A stretch of DNA of 64,000 bases from NCBI RefSeq assembly GCF_019097595.1, contig NC_080717.1, positions 11,593,336 to 11,657,335 on the forward strand, given 5' to 3'. The translations under genes were made by a program, and so were the position numbers. The notes under the pieces are model-generated. The model was not told the origin of the DNA. It was given only the letters and a program-made list of their open reading frames with translations, and did no database searches. The stretch is from Hemibagrus wyckioides (taxonomy: Eukaryota > Chordata > Actinopteri > Siluriformes > Bagridae). Positions 52,890 through 64,000 of this stretch are shown here, piece by piece. Every line of letters starts with the position of its first letter. The stretch's first letter is position 1.

Positions 52890-53665
52890 GATGAGTCACT
52901 GATTGCCTGATACAATATTCAGTGCTGCCACGGCATTGCGGCGTGTATGTGCACAGCATCCTCCACACTGACAAAGCCCATTTCGCTTATATTTAAGCAC
53001 ATATTTGTGAAACTTAGTCAAAAGAGAGATAAATGAATGTACCATGTACAAACCGTATTCAAAGAATAACAGAATAGACATTACTGAAACCTCTCTCAGT
53101 CACATAGAAATAAACAAAACGCGTCATTACCTATACTTACTATAGTTTAAAGAAAATCCGAATTATATGATTAATCTTTTCGCAAATAAGTATTTAGCAT
53201 TCATTTACACTACGTAGTAAAAACTGACTATATTTCGATTTATGATTAACATATGATGGAAGTTTAAAATTTGCGCAGACAGAGGCTATGGATGTCTAGT
53301 GTATGTCACTTTTCTGGTTAAATCTTCCATCGTCTCATATTAATCATAAGCAATAACATACGTCAATAAAATGCTTCTCTATGTCCTAGTTTTTAATGGC
53401 ATGCATTTTCCAAACTTTCGACTTTACTGGGTTAGGAAATGCTGCGGTAGCCTTCCGACTAAATCCTGTAGAAAATCTCTCCAAGTCGTTTCTGCAGGAT
53501 CAGACTGGCTGAGTTGTTCTCGCGTGACAAACGCTCAGCACGCATATAAACACATAGAGGTGCGCATCCTCTCGACAACCTGTTAACTCTCGCCTATCGC
53601 TCTTTTGATATGCGGCACCGCTGCACGATTGCACTACGTGGACCACCTTAAGAGCGTGACGCCAG

Positions 53666-53679
53666 GTTGCCATGGCAAC
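53666..53679. promoter_or_regulatory. Perfect RFX X-box palindrome
   Basis: GTTGCCATGGCAAC is a 14-bp perfect palindrome and the optimal RFX-family binding sequence (GTTGCC, two-base spacer, GGCAAC). It lies in CpG-rich DNA about 40-50 bp upstream of a TATA-like element and before the non-coding first exon of tent5d. RFX factors drive ciliary and spermatogenic genes, and mammalian TENT5D is testis-expressed, so a regulatory role is plausible but untested. Confidence 0.6.
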
Positions 53680-53718
53680 TGCTTTCCGCTTTCGGGCGCG
53701 GAGGGAGAAAAAGCGCGA

Positions 53719-53730
53719 GATATTTAAGAG
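53719..53730 (+). promoter_or_regulatory. TATA-like element of tent5d
   Basis: 'gatatttaagag' sits about 30 bp before the likely transcription start, within a CpG-rich stretch (about 53560-53960). The transcription start itself is inferred. Confidence 0.4.
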
Positions 53731-53749
53731 TTTCGGTTCAGGGGCGGCG

Positions 53750-53938
53750 CAGGCTGGACAGCGACCACGCAGCAGCAGCATCTTTCTTTATCTCTTCTCT
53801 GCGGAAATACGCCCGAACCGAGGCCGACGATACACGAAGACACTACTGATCCTCATAAAAACTGCTGGATCTTACGCCCCGGAATTCAACTCACACGCGT
53901 GCGAGTTTAAGGTTCCATTATCCATACTGTTAACTCAG
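53750..53938 (+). other. tent5d: Presumed non-coding first exon of tent5d
   Basis: The CpG-rich sequence ends at 'aactcag' (53938), followed by a strong donor, GTGAGT (53939-53944). The next strong acceptor in the right place is at 56940, directly before the coding exon. A 5'-UTR first exon plus a single coding exon is the usual gene structure of TENT5C/TENT5D. The 5' edge (about 53750) is inferred from the TATA-like element. Confidence 0.6.
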
Positions 53939-56900
53939 GTGAGTTTAGGAATTCCCATGCTCGCAGCCTGAGTTTTTTTTCCGACCGGCGACGTAAATGT
54001 GATACGATTAGAGTTTATATGGCCTTATTACATTTTTTTAAAGTGGCTAGAGTTAAATAGAACATTACATCTTAAACCGATTAGTGTTTGTTTATGATCG
54101 TGACGTACACTTTACGTTCACGTGCCGAAGTTTTAAAGATATGCAGGGCCAAGCAAAGTAGTCTTATACAATACACCCCCTTATGGGGGCAACGTTAAAT
54201 TAGCTCTAAGCAACAGTAGTACATTTGGCTTTTAGACTTTGTTTGCCTTCGCAGTAGTGCACCACCTATAGGAGACAATAGCAGATAATAGTAGATTGAG
54301 AGTGATAAAAATTAACATCAAAGATATTTATAATTTTGTAATATGTATAACCTCCTCCCCAGACAAGCTTGGACACGATGTTGAAAAACACAGATGGCAG
54401 GTTTTTTTTAATCACAGCGGATTGATAGTACCCTTAATGCTTTGCGTAAAGTGGAGGAAGTTTTGGATTGAGCCAGTGGCTCAGAACCTTTAACTGGGAA
54501 ATTTACAGTGTCCGCAAAAAAGATGGACTATAAAGCAATGCCAATAATATTAATAAAAAAAAACCTCATAACTTTGTGTCACACAAACGAACACGAATCG
54601 TTTCTCAGAGTATTATGAGAGTAAATGTTCAGTTAAAAATCATTTCATATTTGCTTTTGTAAACGAGGAGAGATTGAAGTCGGGCACGAAAGCGCATCTG
54701 GGTGCAGTTTCTTTTTTTTCTCAGCTATGACTCACCCCGGCTTGTTTGCGGGAGGAGAGGGGCGGGGAGACGAGGGGTGTAGAAGGAAAACAAACGCTAC
54801 CACTTGCTATTATTGTGTGTTTCATATTCCAGTAACACGGCACAGAATAGCCAGATATGTTTAGAGCCTGTCGGAGGAATGGTAAAAGGTGGAAAAAGAC
54901 TGGTGGTGTCATGTGTAAAGTTGGTGATCAGACTATGGGACCCATAGAGCTTCATCACGACTGTGGGACCTGCTTACGTCACGCCCCCTCCCCCACATCA
55001 TCACCATACTTCATCTCTCTTCTTCATGTCTTCTGGTCACCCATTGACTTCATTATTGCGCGATGGAGCAGATTGTCTTGTAAAATCAGTTGAAGGCAGC
55101 TGGAAAACAAGCTGCCACCCCCACTGTATGCGCAAGGCAACGTGGGCAAGCATACACAGTGAACAATAAATGAAATTTAGCTTATTAGGGGATCTTAATT
55201 GAACCAACATTTCTTCAAGTATTGAAAAGTAACAGAAAACAATTGATTTCCCCTATGGAACTGACAGTATGCTGGAAAAAAGATCATGGTCGTAAGATGC
55301 ATTACATGGAATTCAATTTTATTGCAGTTTAATCTTTCATTAGATAAAATGACATTTTAAATGCAAATGCATTGATTTATAACTACACTTAGAAAGAAAG
55401 AAAAGAGGTTGCTTTTGAGATGTTAAATGTATTGTTAAAGGTTCTAAGCATCCTTAGCAGATTCTAGTTTGGAGATTGGTAATGGGAAACACATGCTAGA
55501 TGGAACCTTTATGGTTACCCTCAGCTGGACAACTGAAGAACCCCAAAGTTTTAACCATTTTTTTAAAATAATATTTTATTATTTTATAAATGTATTATTT
55601 GAAAAAGAAAAAAAAACAGAAATCAAATAATGAATGTAAATTAGTCAAATATCTGCTGCAGTGGTGCATCCGGACAAAACAAATTGGTTGACCCTTCAAT
55701 TATCCTCATGAAAAGTTGTGGACACCAGGGTGTTAACTGCTGCATGGAGCTTTTTATACCACACACAAATTATATTGCTGTCACTTTAGTCTGTTAATTT
55801 TTTAAAGTTGTGTTACATACAATGAGTATTCATTTTAGTAGTCATTCTTATTAAGACAATTTCAAATTAAGAGCTATTTCTTGAGTTACACTAACCATTT
55901 GCATTATACAATACTCATTGTTATGGTTTGAGGCACAGCATATTTTGCTCAGTTTGCCATGCACACAGGCACATTCTCACGGACACAGAGCCACACACAC
56001 ACACACATACACACACACACACACACGTTTGCTTGCATGTGCATGCGTTTTTCTTCCTCTTCCACATTTTGCTTTTACATTTATAATTTTTTTTATTAAT
56101 GGCACTAAGATGATTAATACATGGCAGTGAGTCACTCAGATTAACCCTAATAGCACTGGTAGAAAGAGAATCTATACTCACTATCTTGCTTAGAGTAAAA
56201 GAATCAATGTTGCTTAGATTTCCATTATTCCAACATGTTGAAACTTTCAATCCTAATTTACTGAGCTTTCTTTTTCAACTAAACTCAGTGAAGATTCCCC
56301 ACCCAAATGGCTGCAAAAATGATACAGTCCTTTACCTCAGAGAATGAGTCATCTTTTGGAGATAGCTTGCGACAAAGAGGGGTATATGTTTTACCCGCTC
56401 AGTAAAAGCAAAAACATTTTGGTCAAATACAAAAAGAGCATAAATTTTCAGCATCTAGAGGGAGTTAGCTGTTGTTCGCTTTGTTGTATAAAAATGACTA
56501 TTCCAGATTATTTCAGTCTGAACATATTTGCAACACTGTTAACACTACTGTGAAAATCAGACAGCATAAATTATCCATGAATTCATTTAGCTGTTTTGAG
56601 TCATCTGCAACCAAACAATTACAATATTGATAGCTAATTACATTCACTTTAGATAATCACTGGTTGGTTTCTACCATAATTGACAAAATACATAACACCA
56701 CTAATAACACAGGAATACTTATAAAAAGAGGAAAAGAAATGTGTATGAATACTCAGATGTAGCCCGTTTCACTTCACGATAACTGAGTTGCATGCAGTTT
56801 TATGTGCACATTCAATGTCTGCACTAGGGAGACAGCAGTAATTTATTGTACGTTGTAATAATCTCAAATTTCCTCTTTTGTTTTCTTTATGTTTCTATTT

Positions 56901-56940
56901 AATTTTTTTCTCCCTATTTCTTTTCTCCCTATTTTTGCAG
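53939..56940 (+). other. tent5d: Presumed tent5d intron 1
   Basis: It starts GTGAGT and ends with a long polypyrimidine tract and 'ttttgcag' (56940). It contains an AP-1-like TGACTCA (54728-54734), a GC-rich stretch around 54745-54775 and a CA tract at 55992-56026. No alternative coding exon was recognised. Confidence 0.6.
55992..56026. repeat. (CA)n microsatellite
   Basis: An interrupted run of CA units in the presumed first intron of tent5d. Confidence 0.9.
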
Positions 56941-56943
56941 AAT

Positions 56944-59900
56944 ATGATGGAACTGAAGGATGATCGGCGGTTCCATAATCTAACTCAAGATCAAGTGGAT
57001 ACTCTAGATCAGGTTCTCACAGAGGTCATTCCTATTCATGGCAGGGGCAACTTTCCCACGTTAAAGATTAAACCCAAGGACATCATTCACATTGTCAGAG
57101 ACCGACTGGTTTCTAAGAATATCAAAGTGAGGGACGTCCGTCTCAATGGCTCCACAGCAAGTCATGTCCTAGTCAAGGAGAATGGCACTAGTTATAAGGA
57201 CTTAGACATTATCTTTGGTGTGGAACTTTCGAAACAAGAAGACTTTCAGGTCATAAAAGAAGTAGTTCTGGGTTGCCTCCTGGACTTTTTACCACAAGGA
57301 GTTAACAAGGACAAAATCACAGCTCTCACTATGAAGGAGGCTTATGTACAGAAAATGGTCAAAGTCTTTAATGAGTATGACCGATGGAGCCTCATCTCCC
57401 TCTCCAACAACAGTGGTAAGAATGTGGAACTCAAGTTTGTCAGCTCTCTGCGACGGCAGTTTGAATTCAGCGTAGATTCCTTTCAGATAATCTTGGATAC
57501 TATGTTGGAGTCCTACCTTGAGGCTGAAAGAAGGGAGGCTGCACAAATCAAGGAGAAAGAACTGAAGGCTTCCATGATTACGAGCACTGACTTGGAGTCA
57601 GTTATATCACATGAGCAAATCACCTCTGCTGGTACAGAGAGCTGCAGTGAAACAGATGTTACCATGTCAGATAAAACTACAGACATCAACAGTTTGCATG
57701 ATGTGTGCCACAATGAAGGCGATATGATGGAAGACCAATACAAACCTTCCATGGAAGAAACAACCGTTGAAACAATCAATATGGAAAAAAACAAGGAGTT
57801 GAGTGAATCTATAACAATGACTGAAGCTATGGAAGATGTATCAGAACTGTCTGAAACAACATCAGTGCATATGAATAAAATAGATGAGCTTAATCAAAAT
57901 CAGTTTATGCAAAAAAATGAAATGCTAGAGATACATTCAAGCGGAAACATTAACTCACAGTTAGAAAGTGAACAGGTGGTTGTTGATAAAAGTAAAAACA
58001 TACAGCATGACATACAGCTGTCAGATTCTCAAGCATGTGTCCATGCAGAGGGATATAAAGAGAGTGAAAACATATTAGTTGCATATTCAGACACTGTTAA
58101 ATCTGTATCTAAAAAAGAGCATACAAAAACATTAGGTGAGCCAATGCAAGCTACAGAAAAAAACACTGAAGCCATGGTTCTCAGTGGACAATCTACATTC
58201 CAGCTTGCTCCTATCACTCTTCTTACACAAAGCACATCAATAGACTCAAATAATGAGTATTCATTACCACCTCCAGCCAAAAAAAATAGTCGTAGTTCAC
58301 AAATGGTTGTTCTTAAGCATTCCTCACCAAAACCCCCCAGAAAAATGTCTAGAAAGGTCACGTGTGTGCCACACTTATCAAACAAATTAGTCTTAAAAGA
58401 CTCAACAACTAAAACTTCTCCGCTTGTCAGCCATCCAATCACCGTAAACGATCCAAAAGAATCAACAAATATGCAAGTAGAAGAGCATACTACTAACTAC
58501 ATGGAATCAATATCCAGTTCTTCACATGACAAAGACTCACTGCTTAGAATATTAGATATATCCACAACAGCCTTTAATGCTGCAGCCCCAGAGAATGGTA
58601 CACACTCAGAGGAAATGCTCTCCATACCTCCGTCCCCAGACAAAAATGTGCAAACTCATATAGAGACTTCAGAGCCAGAGACTGGTGAAACTACTAATCA
58701 TGTCCTGAGCCCTAAACTCTTTACTGCCCAAAAGGACCAAAACATGACCATTCAACCTTTTCCTGAGATTCTAACAAAAAGCTCTCCACCAGTGAGGCCA
58801 ATTATTCAGATCAATTGTCAGCCTATAGTAGAGGTAGATGATAGCTTGTCTGTCAGTCCAAACCCTTCATACAAAGAGCATACTGACCTTGCTACCCAAA
58901 CTGTGGAGTGTGCTCAAGACTATTCAGAGTTGCAAGAAACTCTTACTCATACAGTAGATGCTTCTTCCAAGTTAGGGACACCTCTGTCTACAAATCTTGC
59001 TATTGATTCAGGGGAGGTAGACAGCAATGACCAGGGCTTTGGAGTTCCTATTATTTCACCAGTTCCTGAACATCCCATATCATGTATTCTGCCTCAGGAA
59101 CCTAATGTACCTGGCACACTGACTCTAGAGTCTTCAATTTTAACATCACACCTATTAGAGCCATCTATATTGATACAACAACCTGATCAAGATTCCTCTG
59201 TGTTACAAAATGACTTTTCCAAATCACCTGAAATATCATCATGTCTTCTAGAACCTCCAATATCAATGTCTAAAAATGAAGTGTATTCTGTCTGGCCATC
59301 AAATGTCTTGGAATCTTCCACTTGTTTGTCAGAGGGAACAAAGTCTTCTACATCAACAATTCAAACTCCAGAACCATCCGAAATATTATCAGAGATTGTG
59401 GAACATTCTATAGAATCACAACAGCATGCACATCCTTCCATATCACAGGCCGGAGTTCTAGAACCTTGTATTCAACTAGATTTAGTGACCCCTGTAGACA
59501 CTTCAGAGGATTTAAATCTGCCTGACACAACATCCAACAAATCTCCCCTCCCATCTCCCAGAGAGATTCCTTCTGTTACAGTAGTGGCAGAAAGCATGTA
59601 TGGAGATTTTGAGCAAGCCATGGACCATCTGCGTTACAGGCTAATTGCAACACGCAATCCAGAGGAAATCCGGGGTGGTGGTTTGCTTAAGTATAGTAAC
59701 CTACTGGTTAGAGATTTCAAACCTGCCAGTGAGACAGAAATTAAAACTCTAGAGCGTTATATGTGTTCACGTTTCTTTATTGACTTTCCAGATGTAAATG
59801 AGCAACAAAGGAAGATTGAGTCCTATCTACGAAATCACTTCATTGGAGAAGAGAAAAGCAAGTATGATTACTTAATGACACTACGAAGGGTGGTCAATGA

Positions 59901-60144
59901 GAGCACTGTGTGCCTGATGGGCCATGAGCGACGACAAACACTCAATATGATTACCATCCTGGCTCTCAAAGTCCTGGGAGAGCAGAACATTATACCCAAC
60001 ACCAACAATGTCACCTGCTACTACCAGCCTGCTCCATATATGACCGACCACAACTTCAGCAACTACTACATCGCCAATGGGCAGTCCCCAATTATATATC
60101 ATCCATATCCTCTTCATATACACATGCAAACTGGGCTAGTTTAA
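56944..60144 (+). CDS. tent5d: TENT5D (FAM46D) poly(A) polymerase with giant internal insert
   Basis: Single coding exon of 1066 codons. The start ATG at 56944 lies 3 nt after the splice acceptor. TENT5 proteins are non-canonical poly(A) polymerases that extend mRNA tails. Residues 1-191 form the nucleotidyltransferase core: [12 protein letters not shown], then G69-S70 in LNGST, D86/D88 in KDLDIIF and E162 in NVELKFV, all catalytic positions kept. Residues about 876-1066 form the C-terminal helical domain ([55 protein letters not shown], ending after YYQPAPY). 'SYKDLD.IFGVEL', 'ESYL.NHFIGE' and '[10 protein letters not shown]' favour TENT5D over TENT5A/B/C. Residues 192-875, where relatives have about 16, are an acidic Ser/Thr/Glu-rich disordered insert. 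It is more AT-rich than the flanks but wholly open. Its tbx22 neighbour matches human Xq21 synteny. Confidence 0.93.
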   Translation: MMELKDDRRFHNLTQDQVDTLDQVLTEVIPIHGRGNFPTLKIKPKDIIHIVRDRLVSKNIKVRDVRLNGSTASHVLVKENGTSYKDLDIIFGVELSKQEDFQVIKEVVLGCLLDFLPQGVNKDKITALTMKEAYVQKMVKVFNEYDRWSLISLSNNSGKNVELKFVSSLRRQFEFSVDSFQIILDTMLESYLEAERREAAQIKEKELKASMITSTDLESVISHEQITSAGTESCSETDVTMSDKTTDINSLHDVCHNEGDMMEDQYKPSMEETTVETINMEKNKELSESITMTEAMEDVSELSETTSVHMNKIDELNQNQFMQKNEMLEIHSSGNINSQLESEQVVVDKSKNIQHDIQLSDSQACVHAEGYKESENILVAYSDTVKSVSKKEHTKTLGEPMQATEKNTEAMVLSGQSTFQLAPITLLTQSTSIDSNNEYSLPPPAKKNSRSSQMVVLKHSSPKPPRKMSRKVTCVPHLSNKLVLKDSTTKTSPLVSHPITVNDPKESTNMQVEEHTTNYMESISSSSHDKDSLLRILDISTTAFNAAAPENGTHSEEMLSIPPSPDKNVQTHIETSEPETGETTNHVLSPKLFTAQKDQNMTIQPFPEILTKSSPPVRPIIQINCQPIVEVDDSLSVSPNPSYKEHTDLATQTVECAQDYSELQETLTHTVDASSKLGTPLSTNLAIDSGEVDSNDQGFGVPIISPVPEHPISCILPQEPNVPGTLTLESSILTSHLLEPSILIQQPDQDSSVLQNDFSKSPEISSCLLEPPISMSKNEVYSVWPSNVLESSTCLSEGTKSSTSTIQTPEPSEILSEIVEHSIESQQHAHPSISQAGVLEPCIQLDLVTPVDTSEDLNLPDTTSNKSPLPSPREIPSVTVVAESMYGDFEQAMDHLRYRLIATRNPEEIRGGGLLKYSNLLVRDFKPASETEIKTLERYMCSRFFIDFPDVNEQQRKIESYLRNHFIGEEKSKYDYLMTLRRVVNESTVCLMGHERRQTLNMITILALKVLGEQNIIPNTNNVTCYYQPAPYMTDHNFSNYYIANGQSPIIYHPYPLHIHMQTGLV
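59125..59480 (+). repeat. Degenerate LEPSI-type motif repeats in the tent5d insert
   Basis: The motif L-E-P/S-x-I/T recurs at residues 728 (LESSI), 738 (LEPSI), 769 (LEPPI), 789 (LESST) and 839 (LEPCI), each usually preceded by a hydrophobic residue and followed by Ser/Gln-rich text. The spacing is irregular, so this looks like eroded repeats or short linear motifs rather than a folded repeat. Confidence 0.55.
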
Positions 60145-62260
60145 CAGTTGGCATGATGTATGCATGGGCAGAAATATAACCTCCTGCAACCTAAAATGGC
60201 CACCACAAATAAAATCCTCATCATGAGAGAAAGCCCTAGCACTTAACTGAATAAAACCCTATTTTGAGTGCTTTAAAGATAAACAAAAACAGATAGTTTT
60301 GACTGTAAATCAGGGAGTAACCATGGTTTGGGCAATCACCAAGCTTACAGTGCAATTCAGTGGAGACACATCTGTTCCTGGATTCAAAATCATACTTGCT
60401 GGGATCAAAACAGTTGAGGATTATTGGAAAATAAATACATAAAAATCATTAGTAAAGGTGATAAAGCAAAGCCTCCAGATAACAATAATATATGTGTTTG
60501 ACACATTGAAAGATTATAGGTTTTAGAAAAGCAGGGCTTAGTGAGGGTGAGAAAGTCTTTAGATTAAAAAGAATGAATGATAATTACCTGGAGTATTTTC
60601 TTGTGTTATGTGTAAAGCCTATAAAATGTAAATTTTAGGCTTAATTTGCTAAGATGATCATGGGGGCCTAAGGAATAATATTTTAGCATTTTTAGCATAA
60701 ACAGAAACCATTAAAAATCAAGAACTGAATTGAGCTGCACTAAAATGGTCATTTTGAAGCAGAGTTTGAAATTCTCTAGAAAATGTATGTAAGCATCTCC
60801 AGTCTACATTACAATTGTTTGTCCACCAATAACCATTTAAATTACATGCAAAAATGTAGGGTTTCAAAGGGGTGAGGCTTTAATTGCAGATCTTCCTGTG
60901 AGTCTGCAGAAATTATATACAGTATTATGATGTGTTATAAGGGGTTTATGAGGTCTGTATTCAATTTATTCCTATTGTATGTATTTAGAAACAACTCTAA
61001 GTAGCCTATGACTCATGGTTCAGTTCCACACTGATTTCTACCAGCTGCATGATTGATTGCAGATGTAAACCAGTGTGAAATTTAGTGTGAAAGTTAAATG
61101 TTTGTATCTCTTCAGCCTTTTATTGTCATTGGCTGTGTTGTCATTGGATTGTGTGTCCAGAATGTAAATTATGTTTTTGGATTGATGTCAAAAACTTTGT
61201 AGAGGACAGTGAAATGTTGTCACTGAAATTGTTACTGCCAGATTTCACCATATGAGGACTTGAGTTGTACTGGAACCTAATTATCTAGTGATGAGATGAG
61301 AGAGAAATATTTTATTGATGCATGTATGTGTCTTTTGAGCATCTGTGATGCACAAAGTCAACTTTATGGACTGAAGAATACGCAGTTTGGATTTTATTTA
61401 CCATATGATGCATATTCAGCCTCAAAGAAAGCAACAGTTTCAAACAGCTGAAGGCATGGGGGAACTCTGGATTCCTCATATGGATGCATGTGTGAAAATA
61501 TCTACTTATCAGGAATTTTTTTACATGTTAGTAACAAAAACACATCTATTTTTCCAAGAAAAAAAATATAACAGCTTACAGAGTACAAAGAGTTTGTGCC
61601 AACTGCATAAACACATAAATACAAGTAACAGCTATATATAGATTATATGCAAAGTAGAAGTTGTTGACGTAGATTTTTAAAGGATTAATATAAACTTATG
61701 TCACTGTTCACAACTTGTGGATTTCCCTTTTTTTGTGAGGTCCTAGATTTAAATTTGTGAAGTATTATACCTTACTGTATGTTGACTTGAAGTCCCTTAT
61801 GCTGTCTTGCCTTGATGTTTTTGTCCACTTTCTAAATCTGGCCTTACTGCCATAATCTTTAGTAACACTGTGCTTAGATATAGGTTTAAATGAATTTTAA
61901 CTGTCTACCCAAGCAAGACTTGTAAAGATAGAAAACCTAAAGAGCAGTTTATGTGACCAAAGATGGGTTTTGTAGGAAAACTTAAGTGCCTAAAAGAAGG
62001 TCATTTGTATGTGACCTAAGAAAAAAAGAAACAAAAACAAATGAAAGACAGAAAAGGGACAGAACAATGTAGAGAAAGGGAAAAGCAGAGAGATTGAAGA
62101 ACGGTTCTCTGGGATGCAAATGAAGCTGCATCCCTTCATTATTTCAGGTGTATATTTTCTTCTTGCCCTTCTCTAGTGCTGATTGTGTTGATGTCAGTTC
62201 AGTAGTACTTTATTATGGTTGGTTAATGTACCTTTAATAAATATATATAATTCTATCTGT
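60145..62260 (+). other. tent5d: Presumed tent5d 3' UTR
   Basis: The AT-rich, non-repetitive DNA after the stop has a clear AATAAA at 62236-62241. Earlier AATAAA-like signals (for example near 60431) could give shorter forms. A 2.1-kb 3' UTR is in keeping with long 3' UTRs in this family. The cleavage site is inferred. Confidence 0.45.
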
Positions 62261-62682
62261 ATGACCCTGATAGCTACATCTGTTTTCTTCTAAGTGCCCT
62301 GTCATTACTAAATTAGTGTGAACCCTGAACAATCTTCACATGATGAATGTTTTTCTCATGTATAAATATTATGTTTTAATATTTATGCACCACATGTTAA
62401 ATGATTATGCAGGGATCTTATTTTTGGCCTTTCTGTTCAGTTCTATAGACTAAAGGAAACAATCTGAGCATATATTTAACATTTATTTTAAATGGATTTT
62501 GAATTGTTTGATTCCTCAGAACAAGTCTACATGCATTGATCACAACTGTAAGCTTTGCAGCATGCCAGGCACATCACTGCAAAAAGTTACAGTGGTCACT
62601 CTCATCTGTGATTATTAGAGTCCTCCAGTAGAGGGAGCACTTATAAGACAGATTGACATGCTGGTAGCCAATAATTTAGCCT

Positions 62683-62735
62683 AAAAAATAAAATAAAATA
62701 AAATAAAATAAAATAAAATAAAATAAATAAATAAA
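62683..62735. repeat. (AAAAT)n(AAAT)n tandem repeat
   Basis: About nine AAAAT units followed by three AAAT units. Confidence 0.9.
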
Positions 62736-63298
62736 GTTATCAATATATCAATAAACTATACTCTCTGTAAGTTTTGTTTATATTTATGAAATAAAATTTT
62801 ATTTGTAGTGTGAAATATTACAGTATACAGGAGCATTTGATTACACCAGTTTGGGGTAATTCAGGGACATAAAAAATATGTGTTGTACTTCTAGCCTTAT
62901 TGCTGCTTGAAAACATACCTTGTGTAACTGTTCATGTCATTAGAAGCAATACAATGTCTTGAACAAGATTTGATATTTATTGAATAAGATTATTATATAA
63001 TAATTATTGGTCTGTTTATAGCTGGCTGAAATTTCAAGAGATGCAAGTTATTACTATATATACTTTAGCACTTAGTCTTTCTCAGTATATAGCTGCCACA
63101 TATCTGTCCACTGTGTCCATTTAATACTGACAACCCAGAGACAGATAGCTGCCAGGTAAATGGCAGAGATGGGCCATACATCATTGTTGGCTAAGAATAG
63201 CAGGAATGATAGGTTTCATGAATACTTTATAGTATCACCACAGCAATAGAGTCATCAGAGGAGCTGTTACACTGCTAGTCTCTATTCTTGAATATGAA

Positions 63299-63329
<31 letters not shown>
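63299..63329. repeat. (GT)n microsatellite
   Basis: About fourteen GT units, nearly uninterrupted. Confidence 0.9.
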
Positions 63330-63334
<5 letters not shown>

Positions 63335-64000
63335 GGAGGGGGAGAGAGATGTTCAGCCTTGATGCGATGTGTCATGCTGGAGAAGTGCGGCTGGGGCTAT
63401 GTGGAAGTTCACAAAGCCAGCTGCACATCACAAAGCATCTCTGACGCACATCACATAGGTGCATAATTGAGGTTTCGAACCTCTAATCCTAATTTTCCTA
63501 TTCAGAATACAGTCATGGGTGTGAGATGTTTTCAATGAAAGTCTAACATTTGCACCAATAGTGCTATATTCTATTCAAACTGTAGGTTCTTACAGGGTTG
63601 AAAGACAGCAAGAAATGGTCATAACAGTATTAAACAGTGAGGTTCTCATCAGCACAGCCAGACTAATGAGAGCTTCAATTAAGCCACTTCAGCAGTGCCA
63701 ATTTAGCACAAGGACATCTATTGAGATATATAATACTTTCTATGGTCTGGTAATCGCTTATGCCATCAGTGGGTCTGAAAGCTATCACTGACAGTGTGTG
63801 GTCATTGTGGTAATGATAACATTGTTATTCAACTCAAGGAAGAGTATTTTTTCCTGAATACAGTTTGCTAAACACTAGCCACTTAAGGACCTTAAGATTA
63901 TAGTTTTCCTCATTCACTGATCCACTGATGTCTGGGATAAATCTCTGTCAAACTGAAATAAGATTGATCACATCACTTCTGACGCACAAGTAATCTGACA

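Larger units (their letters stand above)
62261..64000. other. Downstream intergenic DNA
   Basis: No gene recognised. Simple repeats are (AAAAT)n/(AAAT)n at 62683-62735 and (GT)n at 63301-63329. Confidence 0.5.

Noticed and set aside
53672..53971. 99-codon open frame across the tent5d promoter and first exon
   Set aside because: Its ATG is the centre of the X-box palindrome, it crosses a strong splice donor (53939), and the product matches nothing recognised.
56878..56943. Extended tent5d N-terminus (22 extra hydrophobic residues, signal-peptide-like)
   Set aside because: These codons are the polypyrimidine tract of a splice acceptor ending 'ttttgcag' at 56940. TENT5 proteins have no such leader, and the ATG at 56944 aligns with the family start.
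57289..58442. Minus-strand open frames inside tent5d
   Set aside because: They are shadows of the long + strand coding exon.
57515..59581. The tent5d insert as an ordinary, always-removed intron
   Set aside because: It has no stop in frame over 2 kb and no strong donor at the homology boundary, so default intron status is unlikely. The optional-splicing version is kept as a finding.

Overview
The window is vertebrate nuclear DNA, almost certainly from a teleost fish. It has intron-containing genes with canonical GT-AG junctions, AT-rich intergenic DNA full of microsatellites, and fish-type repeats: Tc1-like transposons, L2-type LINEs, a DIRS element, tRNA-derived SINEs and a Ty3/Gypsy relic. 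The repeat mix looks otophysan (catfish- or characin-like), but that is only an impression from memory.

Two protein-coding genes can be supported, both on the + strand. The first is tbx22 (26840-31665), a complete eight-exon T-box repressor gene of 505 codons. The second is tent5d/fam46d: a non-coding first exon ending at 53938, a 3.0-kb intron, and one coding exon at 56944-60144. They are neighbours in human Xq21 as well, and their paralogues TBX18/TENT5A and TBX15/TENT5C are also neighbours, so the block looks like one descendant of an ancestral TBX15/18/22-TENT5 pair.

Layout: 1-6.5 kb is repeat-littered intergenic DNA. 6.6-10 kb is a Tc1-like element split by a 2.65-kb DIRS-type retrotransposon. 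10-14 kb shows no gene. 14.2-17.1 kb is a decayed L2 LINE with an intact 3' end. 20.7-22.4 kb is a Gypsy pol relic plus 3' LTR. 22.4-26.8 kb is upstream DNA of tbx22. 26.8-32.1 kb is tbx22. 32-41 kb is mostly unique intergenic DNA. 41-51.3 kb is a dense nest of LINE, Tc1, MITE and SINE insertions, some with clear target-site duplications. 52-54 kb holds two CpG-rich promoter-like islands. 53.7-62.3 kb is tent5d, and 62.3-64 kb is downstream DNA.

The most notable finding is the tent5d coding exon. It encodes about 1066 residues, whereas the family is normally about 390. An acidic, Ser/Thr-rich, apparently disordered segment of about 680 residues sits between the nucleotidyltransferase core and the C-terminal helical domain, where human TENT5D has a short loop. 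Both halves of the enzyme and its catalytic acidic residues are intact. A possible 1950-nt in-frame exonic intron would remove most of the insert. The presumed tent5d promoter carries a perfect 14-bp RFX X-box palindrome.
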